The notes: generated by a model from the letters alone, not told the origin. 64,000 bases of DNA from Pseudomonadales bacterium (GCA_016779565.1 JADHNJ010000001.1:1-64000); one strand, 5' to 3'. Positions 1 to 10,832 are shown, counted from the first letter of the stretch. Numbers and translations: made by a program.

Positions 1-33
1 TTTACATTCGGCCTTGAGCGGAAGCTTGTAATT

Positions 34-1413
34 ATGAATAAATGTTCAATACTGCTTGGATTGGCGCTACTTCTGACCAGTCTTGTCAGCCGGTCAGAGA
101 CCATCGATCTTTCTGGCGTCTATCAACTGGCAATCGTCAATGACCCACAATTGAGTGCCGCTGAAGCGGCTTTTCAGGCTCAAAGTGAAGTGGTTCCTCA
201 GGCGCTTGCGGGCCTATTGCCCAACTTATCGCTTTCCGGCAGCTACTCCGACACAACCAGTCCATCTCTGAGAGATTTTAATCCAGTAACCGGTGACACC
301 ACTTTTTTAGATACGACCACCACCAGTGAATCCTGGCGAGCAGGGCTGGTTCAGCCGCTTTTCAGAATGGACCGGTGGTATCAGTACCAACAGTCAAAGA
401 ATATTCGTGACCAAGCCGCGGCAGGCTACTCGGCGGAGACTTTGGCCCTCATTGTGCGGGTTGCAGAAACGTATCTAGCAATTTTAGAAGCCCAAGATGG
501 GCTCAATTCGGCTAACGCAGAGCGGGACGCCGTCAAAAGGCAGATGGAACAAGTACAGCAGCGATTTGACGTTGGCTTAGTTGCTATTACAGATGTGCTG
601 GAATCTACAGCCAGTTTCGATCGGGCAACCGTCGGTGTGATCGAAGCTGAAGGGGCACAAGCGAGAAGCTTCGAGCCGTTGATGCGATTAACAGGCCGAT
701 CCTTTAGTGCCATTCATGGACTCGCCGATGACTTCCCGGTGCGTAATCCAGATCCGCTTAGCGAAGAGGCTTGGGTACAGGCTGCACTGACTCGCAATAC
801 CAATATACTGGCTGGCAAAGCCGCCCTAGCCGCTGCCGAAAAGCAAGCGGCTATTAGTAAATCTCGTCACCTGCCCACTCTTGACGCGCAAATCAGCTAC
901 AGCTCTCAAACGAGTAAAAATCCAAGCGCTTTCCAGACCAGTAGCTCTGATACCGAAATTTATGGTCTGCAACTGACGCTGCCACTTTATTCCGGCGGAG
1001 GCACCCGATCTTTGGTCCGGCAGGCTGAATATCGGCTTGTTGAAGCCCGAGACAACCTCGATTACGCCGAGCGACAGGTTAGCGAAAATGTGCGCGCGCT
1101 ATATACGGCGATTAATACTGATGTCGCTCGCGTCAAAGCCAGTCTGCGAGGCATCGAGTCAGCCCGCTCGGCGTTGTCTGCAACGGAAACCGGCTATGAG
1201 GTGGGTACGCGCAATATTGTAGATGTACTGCTAGCCCAACAAAGGCTGTTTCTCTCCGAGTTTCAGTTTGCCAGCGCTCGATATCGGTACATTACCGACA
1301 CATTGCGTTTAAAGCAGACCATCGGTGATCTCACCGCCGAGGATCTTTATGAACTCAATCAATTTATTGATGTCCAACAGGTTGTAGAGCAAGTCTCGCC
1401 CACAACACGTTAA
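34..1413 (+). CDS. TolC family outer membrane efflux protein
   Basis: 459 aa, N-terminal signal peptide, duplicated OEP-type coiled-coil pattern (YxxALxxNPQLSAAEA; RQVSENVRALYTAI). Confidence 0.9.
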   Translation: MNKCSILLGLALLLTSLVSRSETIDLSGVYQLAIVNDPQLSAAEAAFQAQSEVVPQALAGLLPNLSLSGSYSDTTSPSLRDFNPVTGDTTFLDTTTTSESWRAGLVQPLFRMDRWYQYQQSKNIRDQAAAGYSAETLALIVRVAETYLAILEAQDGLNSANAERDAVKRQMEQVQQRFDVGLVAITDVLESTASFDRATVGVIEAEGAQARSFEPLMRLTGRSFSAIHGLADDFPVRNPDPLSEEAWVQAALTRNTNILAGKAALAAAEKQAAISKSRHLPTLDAQISYSSQTSKNPSAFQTSSSDTEIYGLQLTLPLYSGGGTRSLVRQAEYRLVEARDNLDYAERQVSENVRALYTAINTDVARVKASLRGIESARSALSATETGYEVGTRNIVDVLLAQQRLFLSEFQFASARYRYITDTLRLKQTIGDLTAEDLYELNQFIDVQQVVEQVSPTTR

Positions 1414-1426
1414 TCGGTACTACCTC

Positions 1427-2515
1427 ATGAATCGGATTTGGCTGGTAGGTTTACTTGGACTCATTACGGCTGCCGGCACGTTGCTGACCTTAGGTGTGGC
1501 TTCAACTGTCGCAGAGGACTCAGCAGGCAAAGACCTTACGCTGACCCAAGATGAGGCCAACAATATCGAAGTATTTCAGGCGGCCAGTCCTTCGGTTGTC
1601 TTTGTGACTAACACTCAGCTGCGCAGACAAAGGTTCTCGCTCAATGTGCTTGAAATCCCTAGAGGTTCAGGCACCGGATTCGTCTGGGATGCTTCGGGTC
1701 TGATCGTCACCAACTTTCACGTGATTTATGGCGCCAACAAGATCACCATTGCGTTGCAATCTGGCAAGCAATATGACGCTTCGGTCATTGGCACTTCACC
1801 CGAAAAAGACATCGCCCTGCTCAAAATTGAAGCGCCTCCTTCCGAATTAACCCCCTTGCCGCTCGGGGACTCCAACCGCCTTGCTGTTGGTCGGAAAGTG
1901 CTTGCTATAGGAAATCCCTTTGCCCTTGATACAACGCTCACGGTAGGGGTCGTCAGCGCCCTTGGTCGGGAAATTAAATCAATGAATAATCGAACGATTT
2001 CCAATGTTATTCAGACCGATGCGGCAATTAACCCAGGAAACTCAGGCGGCCCGCTTCTAAACTCTCAAGGCGAACTCATTGGCGTCAATACCGCGATTTA
2101 CAGTCCATCAGGAGCGAGTGCTGGCATTGGCTTTGCCATACCCGTTGCCACGCTGAAGACCTTGATTCCACAACTTAAGAAATACGGCAAACTGTATCGT
2201 CCTGTTCTAGGCATTGAATCGCTGTCAGATTCTTGGACTAAGCGCCTGAAGATCAAAGGCGTCGCCGTGTTCGCCGTAAAGCCCGGACTACCCGCTGCTA
2301 AGGCAGGGATGGTGGGTATTCGAGAGGACCGCAGAGGCAACATTCATCTCGGTGACGTCATTATTGCCATTGATCAAGAGCCAGTAACCGATGAAGACTC
2401 CATGCTGTCTCTGCTCGAAACGCACAGCCCTGGTGACATCGTTGAGATTACCACCATGAGAGACGATGCGATCCAAACCTATCGACTTGAGCTCGCAGCG
2501 CCTGTCACCGATTAA
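1427..2515 (+). CDS. HtrA/Deg-like trypsin-family serine protease with one PDZ domain
   Basis: Catalytic triad contexts TNFHVIY, KDIALLKI, GNSGGPLL; C-terminal PDZ (GDVIIAIDQEPV). Confidence 0.92.
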   Translation: MNRIWLVGLLGLITAAGTLLTLGVASTVAEDSAGKDLTLTQDEANNIEVFQAASPSVVFVTNTQLRRQRFSLNVLEIPRGSGTGFVWDASGLIVTNFHVIYGANKITIALQSGKQYDASVIGTSPEKDIALLKIEAPPSELTPLPLGDSNRLAVGRKVLAIGNPFALDTTLTVGVVSALGREIKSMNNRTISNVIQTDAAINPGNSGGPLLNSQGELIGVNTAIYSPSGASAGIGFAIPVATLKTLIPQLKKYGKLYRPVLGIESLSDSWTKRLKIKGVAVFAVKPGLPAAKAGMVGIREDRRGNIHLGDVIIAIDQEPVTDEDSMLSLLETHSPGDIVEITTMRDDAIQTYRLELAAPVTD

Positions 2516-2621
2516 ACATGCGCATCGAAGCCCGCTCAATGCGCTTCGGGTCAATAATGTGCCCATGAGATTTAGCGATGCCAGTGCTCAAGTAACACGC
2601 AAGCCTCTGTGCTCGACGCGC

Positions 2622-3191
2622 ATGATCTCACTCTTTTGGGCATTCTTCGCCATGACTTCGGCTGGCGCTCCGTTACTACATGGTCCAATACCTGAACATT
2701 TTGTTAAAACCTACTCTTACGACCAAAACGGAACCAAAATCGAAGAATATAAGGGGGTGAGCTCGAAACAACCGGAGGCCAATGGCATCCTATCACTCGA
2801 GTTAACGGCACTACCCGAAGGCCTTGAACTCCTCGAGGTGGCGCTTCTTCATCAGCGGTCTCGTAATCGCCATTGTGATCAACCCATCGTTACGCCATTA
2901 CGCCATGACAGAGAATATGGCGATCAGATTGCTTTGGTCATGACTCTTTGTCCAAAGACGGGTGACCCGCACGTGGGCTATCTAAGACTGATCAAGGCGC
3001 TGGTGCGCGATCAGCTTTTTGTCATTTCGGTTGAGGCCAAGGTGCCGGCTTTTGTTGACCATCAGGCCCCCAACAATCTGGCTTTCCTTGCCTACTGGAT
3101 GCCGCTGCTAAAGCAATTTGTAGTGTGCGATAACGCCGCCGACAATAACTGCCGTCGAACCCAGCCAAAACCAGCAAGGCTCACGCCTTAG
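2622..3191 (+). CDS. Hypothetical secreted protein
   Basis: ORF 2466..3191; internal Met at 2622 (MISLFWAFFAMTSAGAPLLHG) gives a signal-peptide-like N-terminus and removes the overlap with the protease gene. Confidence 0.6.
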   Translation: MISLFWAFFAMTSAGAPLLHGPIPEHFVKTYSYDQNGTKIEEYKGVSSKQPEANGILSLELTALPEGLELLEVALLHQRSRNRHCDQPIVTPLRHDREYGDQIALVMTLCPKTGDPHVGYLRLIKALVRDQLFVISVEAKVPAFVDHQAPNNLAFLAYWMPLLKQFVVCDNAADNNCRRTQPKPARLTP

Positions 3192-3260
3192 ACTCACCTT
3201 TCAAAACCCAAGGGTCTCCAAAAATAGCTCGACAGTGATGCGATTGGCTGGTGTTGACTC

Positions 3261-3989
3261 ATGCTAGATTTATTGCGCCAAAGCTTTTGGCAACCCTGCC
3301 TTTTGTGCGAGCAGCCGCAAAAGCAGCTCAGCCTAATTTGTGAGCCTTGCCAATTGGATCTTCCCTGGCTACCTTCCGGTTGCACCCAATGTGCGCTGCC
3401 TTGGCGTTACCACCCCAGCCAATCCCCATGCCGACAACCTGGGTGGCTCATCAACAATTGTAGGGCAACCCTCGCCTATCACTTCCCGGTGCCACAACTT
3501 ATCCATCAATTTAAACAACAGGCATCACTGACAACGGGTCGAGCCCTTGGCCTATGTCTGACTCAAAACACCCATTTTACAGGTACCGCGATTGACGCAC
3601 TGATACCGGTTCCCAGCTCACGCCAAACGCTGCGTTCACGAGGCTTTAATCCAGCAAAAATCCTTGCCGACACCATTGGTCATGCGCTGGGCATACCGGT
3701 CATGACGAACTGGGTGATCAAAACCGGCATCACCAAAGCCCAAAAATACAGATCTAGGGCTGAACGTCTAACGGTGTCCGAAAACCCTTTTCGGGCAAAA
3801 AAGCCTTGTACCGCGAAACGCATTGCCATAATTGATGACGTTATCACCACAATGACAACAGCGATCCAAGTGGCTGAGCCCTTAAAAGCCCAAGGTGTGC
3901 AGCACATCGAGATCTGGGCACCCTGCCGAACCCTGCCAAAGCTGACAACCTTAGTATCGCCATCGCATTCCCCAATTGAGATGCGATGA
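3261..3989 (+). CDS. ComF family protein / phosphoribosyltransferase-like
   Basis: N-terminal Cys pairs (CLLCEQ, CEPC, CTQC) and PRPP-binding-like motif IAIIDDVITTMTT. Confidence 0.9.
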   Translation: MLDLLRQSFWQPCLLCEQPQKQLSLICEPCQLDLPWLPSGCTQCALPWRYHPSQSPCRQPGWLINNCRATLAYHFPVPQLIHQFKQQASLTTGRALGLCLTQNTHFTGTAIDALIPVPSSRQTLRSRGFNPAKILADTIGHALGIPVMTNWVIKTGITKAQKYRSRAERLTVSENPFRAKKPCTAKRIAIIDDVITTMTTAIQVAEPLKAQGVQHIEIWAPCRTLPKLTTLVSPSHSPIEMR

Positions 3990-4043
3990 ATCAAGCGGTT
4001 GTGTTAGAGTCCTTATCCGATGACGACCTTATGAGGAAATGCA

Positions 4044-4895
4044 GTGGACTGGCAGAGCATAGACTTAAAGACAGCATTCCTAGCCGATACCGTGGGACCT
4101 GATGTCGCGAGCGATAGCCACTTTATCGTTGTTTCCGATGGCGACATCTTGGGCTGCGACGAACACGACATCTGGCAGCCCCTCAGTGAGGATGAACTTC
4201 GATGGGCCGGATTGACCATCCGATCACGGCATTTTCTAGGCTGGGTCAATGATTCTGCGATCTTCGCCGTTGAAGTGGATTCAGATTCGGATGAACCGGA
4301 GGGATATTATTTCGAATCCCTTTGGACATTTTTAAACGCTGTTAATATCGACCTGTTCTATCTAATCGGTCGAGCCAAACAAATCGTTGAGTGGTTCCGG
4401 ACGCACCAATTTTGTGGCCAATGTGGTAGCGAGACAACAAGAGAATCCCAGGACAGGTCGCGGAAATGCCAAGACTGCGGCCTGATGTTCTATCCGCGCT
4501 TGTCACCATCGATTATTGTCTGTGTCAATAAAGGCAAACAGGTACTCTTGGCAAAAAATGCCAACGCACGAGCCAATTTTTATTCTGTCTTGGCTGGCTT
4601 TGTAGAACCAGGGGAATCAATCGAGGAAACCGTCCGCAGGGAAGTCATGGAAGAGGTCGGTATAAGAGTAAAAAATATAAAGTATTTTGGCAGTCAATCA
4701 TGGCCTTTCCCGAATTCACTTATGCTCGGATTTCATGCGGAATATGACTCAGGTGACATCAAAATCCAGGAAGCCGAGTTGAGCGATGCACAGTGGTTTG
4801 ATTTTGATCAACTGCCAAATCCGCCCGCCATGATTTCTATCTCGGGTTGGTTGATTCAAGATTTTATTGATAGAGCGCGCGCAGGTGCCCCCTAG
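4044..4895 (+). CDS. nudC: NAD(+) diphosphatase NudC
   Basis: Zn ribbon FCGQCGSET..CQDCG and Nudix box GFVEPGESIEETVRREVMEEVG. Confidence 0.92.
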   Translation: MDWQSIDLKTAFLADTVGPDVASDSHFIVVSDGDILGCDEHDIWQPLSEDELRWAGLTIRSRHFLGWVNDSAIFAVEVDSDSDEPEGYYFESLWTFLNAVNIDLFYLIGRAKQIVEWFRTHQFCGQCGSETTRESQDRSRKCQDCGLMFYPRLSPSIIVCVNKGKQVLLAKNANARANFYSVLAGFVEPGESIEETVRREVMEEVGIRVKNIKYFGSQSWPFPNSLMLGFHAEYDSGDIKIQEAELSDAQWFDFDQLPNPPAMISISGWLIQDFIDRARAGAP

Positions 4896-5643
4896 CCCAA
4901 GGCCTTGCCTTTGTGTCTTGTTGACTCTGGTCTTTTGCTGGATGCCATGCAGTCACGCCGACCCAGCTATCGTTGCGTCCGCCGCCAATTTTAGAAGCAC
5001 CTTGATGGACTTGATCGATGCCTACCAGACACGCCATCCGGAGGCCGATTATGAGGTGATCAGTGGTTCAACGGGCATTTTGTATGCACAAATTCAGGCT
5101 GGAGCACCTTTTGATCTATTTTTTGCCGCTGACGAGGCGAGCACTGAAGAACTTGCTCAAGCTGGACGAAGTATTAAACCGCCAGAAATCTATGCAATCG
5201 GCAGACTGGCACTCTGGGCGCCAAATAATCAGCGCCCTTGGCAGGATTTTCTGCGAAGTTTTAACGGCCGGATCGCACTTGCGAACCCTCTACTTGCTCC
5301 CTATGGCCGCGCGGCCGCTGCGACGCTTAAGGCAGGTTTTTTCAGTCAGACGCTGAAAACTGTTCAGGGCAATAACGTTGTCCAAGCCTTTCAGTTCGTA
5401 GAAACGGGCAATGTAGAAGCTGGCCTTTTATCACTAGCCCAGCTGAGGCTTGCGCAGGTTTCGCCGAATCATTTTTATTTGGTGCCGACAAAGTATCATC
5501 CACCGATTATCCAAAAGCGTGTGCTGCTCACTAACCATGCTGCCGCCATTGGACTAGATCAATTCGTTTCAACCTCGGTTGCGCAACAGATTTTGACCAA
5601 CGCTGGTTATCAAACACAGCGCCCTAACAGACCTCTAAAATGA
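4867..5643 (+). CDS. modA: Molybdate ABC transporter substrate-binding protein
   Basis: SAANFRSTLMDLI..GSTGILYAQIQAGAPFDLFFAADE; followed by ModB and ModC. Confidence 0.9.
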   Translation: MIERAQVPPSPRPCLCVLLTLVFCWMPCSHADPAIVASAANFRSTLMDLIDAYQTRHPEADYEVISGSTGILYAQIQAGAPFDLFFAADEASTEELAQAGRSIKPPEIYAIGRLALWAPNNQRPWQDFLRSFNGRIALANPLLAPYGRAAAATLKAGFFSQTLKTVQGNNVVQAFQFVETGNVEAGLLSLAQLRLAQVSPNHFYLVPTKYHPPIIQKRVLLTNHAAAIGLDQFVSTSVAQQILTNAGYQTQRPNRPLK

Positions 5644-6326
5644 GCGCCGATTTACAAACCCTTTTAATATCGGTTCAACTAGCGGCCCTGACAACGCTCA
5701 CATTGTTAGTCCTTGCCACGCCTTTGGCTTGGTGGTTAGCTCGTAGCACGTCGATACTGGCGAGGTTTTGTATACCGTTCATTGCGCTACCACTGGTTTT
5801 GCCGCCCACTGTCATCGGCTTCTATTTGCTTTTGGCTTTTTCTCCTGATCATTGGTTTGGTGCAGCTTGGTTGCAGTTGTTCGGTCGCCCTTTGGCTTTC
5901 AGTTTTGAGGGTTTACTGATTGGATCTTTGATTTACTCTTTACCATTTTTTGTGCAGCCGATGCTCGTCGCGTTTCGAGATATCCCCGAGAGCTTACTTG
6001 AAGCAGCCAGCACCCTCGGTGCTGATGCTTTTGATCGGTTTCGAACAATCGTTCTACCCTTGTCAAAACAAGGGTTTTTAGTTGCCAGCACGCTGACCTT
6101 CGCCCATACCCTTGGAGAGTTTGGCATTGTCCTCATGATCGGCGGCAACATCCCTGGTGAAACTCGCGTGCTATCAATTGCCTTATTTGACTATGTTGAG
6201 ACCCTCAACTATGCACAAGCGCATAAGCTTGCGCTCGGCCTCATTGGTTTTTCACTGTTTACGCTATTGCTCCTGCAATGGTTATCAAAGCCTGGCCAAG
6301 CCTTACTTGGACGAAGGCCATCATGA
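5640..6326 (+). CDS. modB: Molybdate ABC transporter permease
   Basis: Multi-TM, PLVLPPTVIGFYLL and EAASTLGADAFDRFRTIVLPL motifs; overlaps modA. Confidence 0.92.
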   Translation: MSADLQTLLISVQLAALTTLTLLVLATPLAWWLARSTSILARFCIPFIALPLVLPPTVIGFYLLLAFSPDHWFGAAWLQLFGRPLAFSFEGLLIGSLIYSLPFFVQPMLVAFRDIPESLLEAASTLGADAFDRFRTIVLPLSKQGFLVASTLTFAHTLGEFGIVLMIGGNIPGETRVLSIALFDYVETLNYAQAHKLALGLIGFSLFTLLLLQWLSKPGQALLGRRPS

Positions 6327-7399
6327 CGTTTGTAAATGCTCAATTGAAAGTCGCTCAGAACAATACCTTTATTCTAAATACCGACTTTACCTTGCCCCCT
6401 TACGGCATTACTGCACTGTTTGGCCCATCCGGTGCCGGTAAATCAACCTTGTTAAAATGTTTAGCTGGTCTGATACCCCGGGGCATCTGCGCTGATTCTC
6501 ATCTAACGGTAGGCGGCGAAACTTGGATGTCTGCCAGTGCGTTTGTTCAAGCCAGCGACCGGTCGGTCGGGCTGGTGTTCCAGCAACCGCAGCTATTCCC
6601 ACACCTAAGTGTGCTAGAGAACTTACAATATGCTGATCAAAGACGACGGCAAGCGTCCCTGACAACACTGACCGAGGCGGTCGACCGGTTTGAGCTGAGC
6701 ACTCTGCTCAAGCGCTACCCAAACACCCTTTCAGGCGGCGAAGCCCAACGCGTTGCCCTGGCTCGAGCTGTGGTCAACGCCCCGCGCTTGCTTTTGCTTG
6801 ATGAGCCGCTGACCGCTCTAGATCATCGATCTAGGGCCCAGTTACTGACAGCCATCCATCAATTAAGCCTTGAAAAAAACGTACCCATTGTTTACGTGAG
6901 CCACCAATGGGACGAAATTATCCAGATCGCGGATCGAGTACAAATGATTGCCAAGGGTCATATTTCACGCTCGGAGACGCTCCAGGCGTTGACCACTGAT
7001 ATCGAGTTCTTAACGAAGCAGCAACACCTTGCAAGCGCTATTTTAATGACTCAGGTCAAACGACAAGTCCAAGAAGAACACCTAACAGAGCTCACCTTGG
7101 GCGATCAATCCCTGCTCATACCAAAGATAGGGCTCACGCCTGGCAGCGCACTTAGAGTCTTGGTGAAAATGTCTGATGTCAGCCTGATTGCGAGTCCTTC
7201 GACACAGTCAAGTATCTTAAACACGCTTGCTTGCCGAATCGTGCACATCGAGGAACAAGCAGGCCATGCATTGATTATTCTAAATTGTGAAGGACAATAC
7301 TTAAGTGCCAACATCACAGCACGCTCCAGGCGCTTACTCGATCTAACCGTTGGGCAGGTCACCTATGCGCAAATCAAAGCGACAACACTTGGCCAATAA
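6323..7399 (+). CDS. modC: Molybdate ABC transporter ATP-binding protein
   Basis: Walker A GPSGAGKST, LSGGEAQRVALARA, C-terminal MOP-like domain; start at ATG 6323 (ORF track begins 6278). Confidence 0.92.
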   Translation: MTFVNAQLKVAQNNTFILNTDFTLPPYGITALFGPSGAGKSTLLKCLAGLIPRGICADSHLTVGGETWMSASAFVQASDRSVGLVFQQPQLFPHLSVLENLQYADQRRRQASLTTLTEAVDRFELSTLLKRYPNTLSGGEAQRVALARAVVNAPRLLLLDEPLTALDHRSRAQLLTAIHQLSLEKNVPIVYVSHQWDEIIQIADRVQMIAKGHISRSETLQALTTDIEFLTKQQHLASAILMTQVKRQVQEEHLTELTLGDQSLLIPKIGLTPGSALRVLVKMSDVSLIASPSTQSSILNTLACRIVHIEEQAGHALIILNCEGQYLSANITARSRRLLDLTVGQVTYAQIKATTLGQ

Positions 7400-7410
7400 G
7401 GATACACATC

Positions 7411-8388
7411 GTGGATGACTTTCAAGCGCTGAGTCCCGAGGCCATTCTCAACGCAATTGAATCGCTCGATTATGAAACCGATGCAAGAATCATTGAACTC
7501 AATAGCTATGAGAATCGAGTCTTTCAAATTGGCATCGAAGACCAAGCGCCGCTCATCGCGAAATTCTATCGCCCAAATCGCTGGTCTAATGCGATGATCG
7601 AGGAGGAACACCAGCTGACATTCGCACTTTTTGAGCAAGGTCTCTCCGTTGTGCCGCCTATTACCCACCACAACCGGTCCCTGTTCAATTTTGACGGTTA
7701 CCGATTTAGTCTTTTTGAGCGTCGAGGCGGACGCGCTCCCGCAGTTGATGATTTAAGCTGCCTTGAATCATTGGGCAGACACATCGCTCTCATGCACAAT
7801 GTTGGCGGCGCTGAGTCCTTTGAAAAAAGACCCCACTTATCCATCGACGAATTTGGCCATGCAGCAAGAGCAACCTTGCTCGCTGGCGACTTTATACCCG
7901 CCCCCCTCGTCCCTGCTTATGAAGCAGTCAGTAGCGAGGCTCTGAGGTTACTCCAGGAGATTTTTCAGGAGGTCAATTATCGCGCCATTCGATTACACGG
8001 CGATTGCCACATGGGCAACGTCCTCTGGCGAGAGGACACCCCCCATTTTGTTGATTTTGATGACTCAAGGATGGGCCCTTGCATTCAAGATCTTTGGATG
8101 CTGCTCTCCGGTGATAGACCGACTCAAATTGAGCAGCTCACCGCCATCAAAAAAGGATATCAAGATTTTCGAGACTTCCCAGCCCAGGAACTTAGGCTCG
8201 TCGAACCGCTGAGAACTTTGAGACTGATGCACCAGGCGGCTTGGATTGCGAGAAGATGGCAAGAGACCGCTTTTCAGCGCGCCTTCCCCTTTTTTGAGGA
8301 TGAGCGTTACTGGTCTAATCACATTCTCGCACTTCGAGAACAATGCGGCGCGCTTAGCGAGCCCCCACTCACAGCATCGCCTTACTAG
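7411..8388 (+). CDS. srkA: Stress response kinase A-like (YihE family)
   Basis: LNSYENRVFQIGIED..LIAKFYRPNRW, RLHGDCHMGNVLW, FVDFDDSRMGP. Confidence 0.88.
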   Translation: MDDFQALSPEAILNAIESLDYETDARIIELNSYENRVFQIGIEDQAPLIAKFYRPNRWSNAMIEEEHQLTFALFEQGLSVVPPITHHNRSLFNFDGYRFSLFERRGGRAPAVDDLSCLESLGRHIALMHNVGGAESFEKRPHLSIDEFGHAARATLLAGDFIPAPLVPAYEAVSSEALRLLQEIFQEVNYRAIRLHGDCHMGNVLWREDTPHFVDFDDSRMGPCIQDLWMLLSGDRPTQIEQLTAIKKGYQDFRDFPAQELRLVEPLRTLRLMHQAAWIARRWQETAFQRAFPFFEDERYWSNHILALREQCGALSEPPLTASPY

Positions 8389-9542
8389 ACGCGCTGGGAC
8401 ATCACCCTCGCGACTGGGTTGGCATAGATTTCGAGCCAGAACGATCGATAACTGTCTGGACAAGCCATAAAACGCCGCTGGTATCCGTCAGCCTGTTGAG
8501 TCGAGATTTCTGCTAGCGCTGGGTGCTCAAAGCTCGGATCAACACGTTTCGCAGCCCAGTAATTGATGGGATACAACTGAGTACCGGCCAGAATCTGCTT
8601 GTCAATGGCGGCTGCCAAGGCATCGGTTGAGGCGAAGTCATCGTTGAGGCGCTGACCAAATGTCAATTGCACTCGACCCTTTTCACCGCTAAGGCCTTTG
8701 GCTAGGTTGACCAAGTCCTCGCCTGGCTGCTTTTGATAATGGCCTGCTTTCGCGATTTCACCCAACTCAATGGCTTTACTCACATCGAGTGGATCAAACT
8801 CATAGGAAAGACACAAAGGCACGATGTTTAGCTGCGCGACCTTTTCCGACAAAGGCATCTTACGATCGCTCAGCTGCAACATTTTCAGTACTGACTCATC
8901 GGTTTTATCGATCGCATTCTTAGCCCTTCCTTCACTTTGTGCTAACCAAACCGAATCACCCGCTGCAATACTATCTCTAATGAAAGAAGAGCTACCGGTT
9001 AGATCGCGATAAACCTGCCGCGGATTTTCACTCGTCCGGTTGATAAAAAAGCTCTTATTTAGACGCATAAGATCAGTAGCGAAGGTTTGTTCAATTAAAT
9101 TATCACCGACTGCAATATAAACGGTTGGGAGGCCGGCCCGATGAAGCGCTAAATTGAGCAACATTGAATCACCGGCAATATCGCGATGATTGCTCAGAAA
9201 CAAATAGCCTTGATCGGGGTCCAAGGCTTCAAGTCCGATAACCTCAAACCCGGTGATGGTCTCATCGACCAATTGTTCTACATAATCTCGAACTATGGTC
9301 TGAAACTCAGCGATGGTGCTAATCCCATTAAACCGTTTAGATAGATTGCGCCGAATGAGCCAACTGACAAACCCTGGTAACCAATGGACGAGTCTTGGAA
9401 GGATCCAACCACCCAAAACCTTCAACAAGGCAGGGTCACGAATGAGTTGCCCTAAAACCCTTGCGACATCTTTGTCCGTATAGGGAAGCTTAGCCTCAGA
9501 CCTGTCTTGCGCCATGATGGTTAACTCAGTTATGTTCGTCAC
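8385..9542 (-). CDS. Glycerol-3-phosphate / 1-acylglycerol-3-phosphate acyltransferase family protein
   Basis: PlsC-like block FLSNHRDIAGDSML and WLAQSEGRAKNAID. Confidence 0.8.
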   Translation of the reverse strand: MTNITELTIMAQDRSEAKLPYTDKDVARVLGQLIRDPALLKVLGGWILPRLVHWLPGFVSWLIRRNLSKRFNGISTIAEFQTIVRDYVEQLVDETITGFEVIGLEALDPDQGYLFLSNHRDIAGDSMLLNLALHRAGLPTVYIAVGDNLIEQTFATDLMRLNKSFFINRTSENPRQVYRDLTGSSSFIRDSIAAGDSVWLAQSEGRAKNAIDKTDESVLKMLQLSDRKMPLSEKVAQLNIVPLCLSYEFDPLDVSKAIELGEIAKAGHYQKQPGEDLVNLAKGLSGEKGRVQLTFGQRLNDDFASTDALAAAIDKQILAGTQLYPINYWAAKRVDPSFEHPALAEISTQQADGYQRRFMACPDSYRSFWLEIYANPVARVMSQRV

Positions 9543-9562
9543 TCATAGGGGACATTTTAGTT

Positions 9563-10102
9563 GTGAACACGCATTTTAGAGCCGGTAGGGCCGACGATCT
9601 CGCAGCCATTAATGCGCTTTATAATCATTATATTCTAAATTCCTCGGCGACATTCGATCTTGATCCGCTGTCCATGACAAACCGCCGGGCCTGGTTTGAT
9701 CAATTCGAACCCGAGACAGCCTTACAATTATGGGTCGCCGAAAAAGACGCGACCGTCGTTGGTTTTGCTTGCAGTTCACCCTTTAGGGCCAAGGCGGGGT
9801 ATAAAGATACCGTTGAAACGAGTATTTACCTGTCCCCTTCAGCCCATGGCGAAGGCATTGGACAGAGACTCTACCAAGCCCTTTTTGATGCGCTCGACAG
9901 AACTTCCGCCCATACAGCGATCGCCATGATCACACTACCCAACGTCCCGAGCATTCGGTTGCACGAACGGCTCAATTTCCAAACGAGCGGCAGCCTCGAG
10001 CAGGTTGGGATCAAGTTCGGACAGAGGCTAAGCGTATGCCTCATGCAGCGCTTCAAAAACGCTTCATCGCTCCCTGGCGCACCTATAACACCGGCTGAAT
10101 GA
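9563..10102 (+). CDS. GNAT family N-acetyltransferase
   Basis: N-acyltransferase pattern AINALYNHYILNSSATFDLDPLS..GIGQRLYQALFDAL. Confidence 0.85.
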   Translation: MNTHFRAGRADDLAAINALYNHYILNSSATFDLDPLSMTNRRAWFDQFEPETALQLWVAEKDATVVGFACSSPFRAKAGYKDTVETSIYLSPSAHGEGIGQRLYQALFDALDRTSAHTAIAMITLPNVPSIRLHERLNFQTSGSLEQVGIKFGQRLSVCLMQRFKNASSLPGAPITPAE

Positions 10103-10832
10103 TCAGCCACGCACCCACCCCCTGCAACACCAAAAATACCCATCTTCGCACCCAAACTTCCGGCAGGGCTTGTAAGACGGATTTAAGCGCAACGCTAATC
10201 AGGATCACCAGCGGCAGCGCCATCGCTGTTTGCATCACAACTGGCCCGGTAAAATGTCCGTAGGCCACACCAATGCCGGCACGGAGCGTCGTCGAGAGTA
10301 AAAAAATGGCAAGCAAAGTAGATCGAATCACGGCAATTGCCAAAGGCTGCCGGTAGATTAGGTAGGCAATCGGCGCCCCTGCCGCACTATAAAGCCCACC
10401 AAATAAGCCGCCAAGTAAACCTGTCCCCACGGTGACAAAAGGTCCCGATCGGTTCCGCCAGCGACCCGGTTTTAACATCATGGAGATCCCTGCTGTCATC
10501 ACCATAAAGCCGAGTACCATCTTCAACCCTTGATCCCAGATCATTGCAAACTGATCAAGCCACCAAAATCCAACGACCAAGCTTGGCACAAGTCCCAGAG
10601 CAATCTGCCCAAGGACTTTGACATCAATTCTCGATACGGTGCCTCGAAGCACCAGAATGATATTCACCATGGATATGATCGAAATAATCGCCGTGACTTC
10701 CAAAAGGGGCATAATATCGAGCGCGGTCGACACAGCCACAATAATCAGCCCCATGGCAAAGCCTGTGATCGTTTGCGTAATCGCCGCAAATGCAACAATC
10801 AAGAGAAAAAGACCCACTGTCAGCAAATCCAT
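10083..10832 (-). CDS. TauE/SafE family sulfite exporter-like permease
   Basis: About 8 TM segments; GLLGGLFGGLYSAAGAPIAYLIYR motif. Confidence 0.85.
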   Translation of the reverse strand: MDLLTVGLFLLIVAFAAITQTITGFAMGLIIVAVSTALDIMPLLEVTAIISIISMVNIILVLRGTVSRIDVKVLGQIALGLVPSLVVGFWWLDQFAMIWDQGLKMVLGFMVMTAGISMMLKPGRWRNRSGPFVTVGTGLLGGLFGGLYSAAGAPIAYLIYRQPLAIAVIRSTLLAIFLLSTTLRAGIGVAYGHFTGPVVMQTAMALPLVILISVALKSVLQALPEVWVRRWVFLVLQGVGAWLIIQPVL

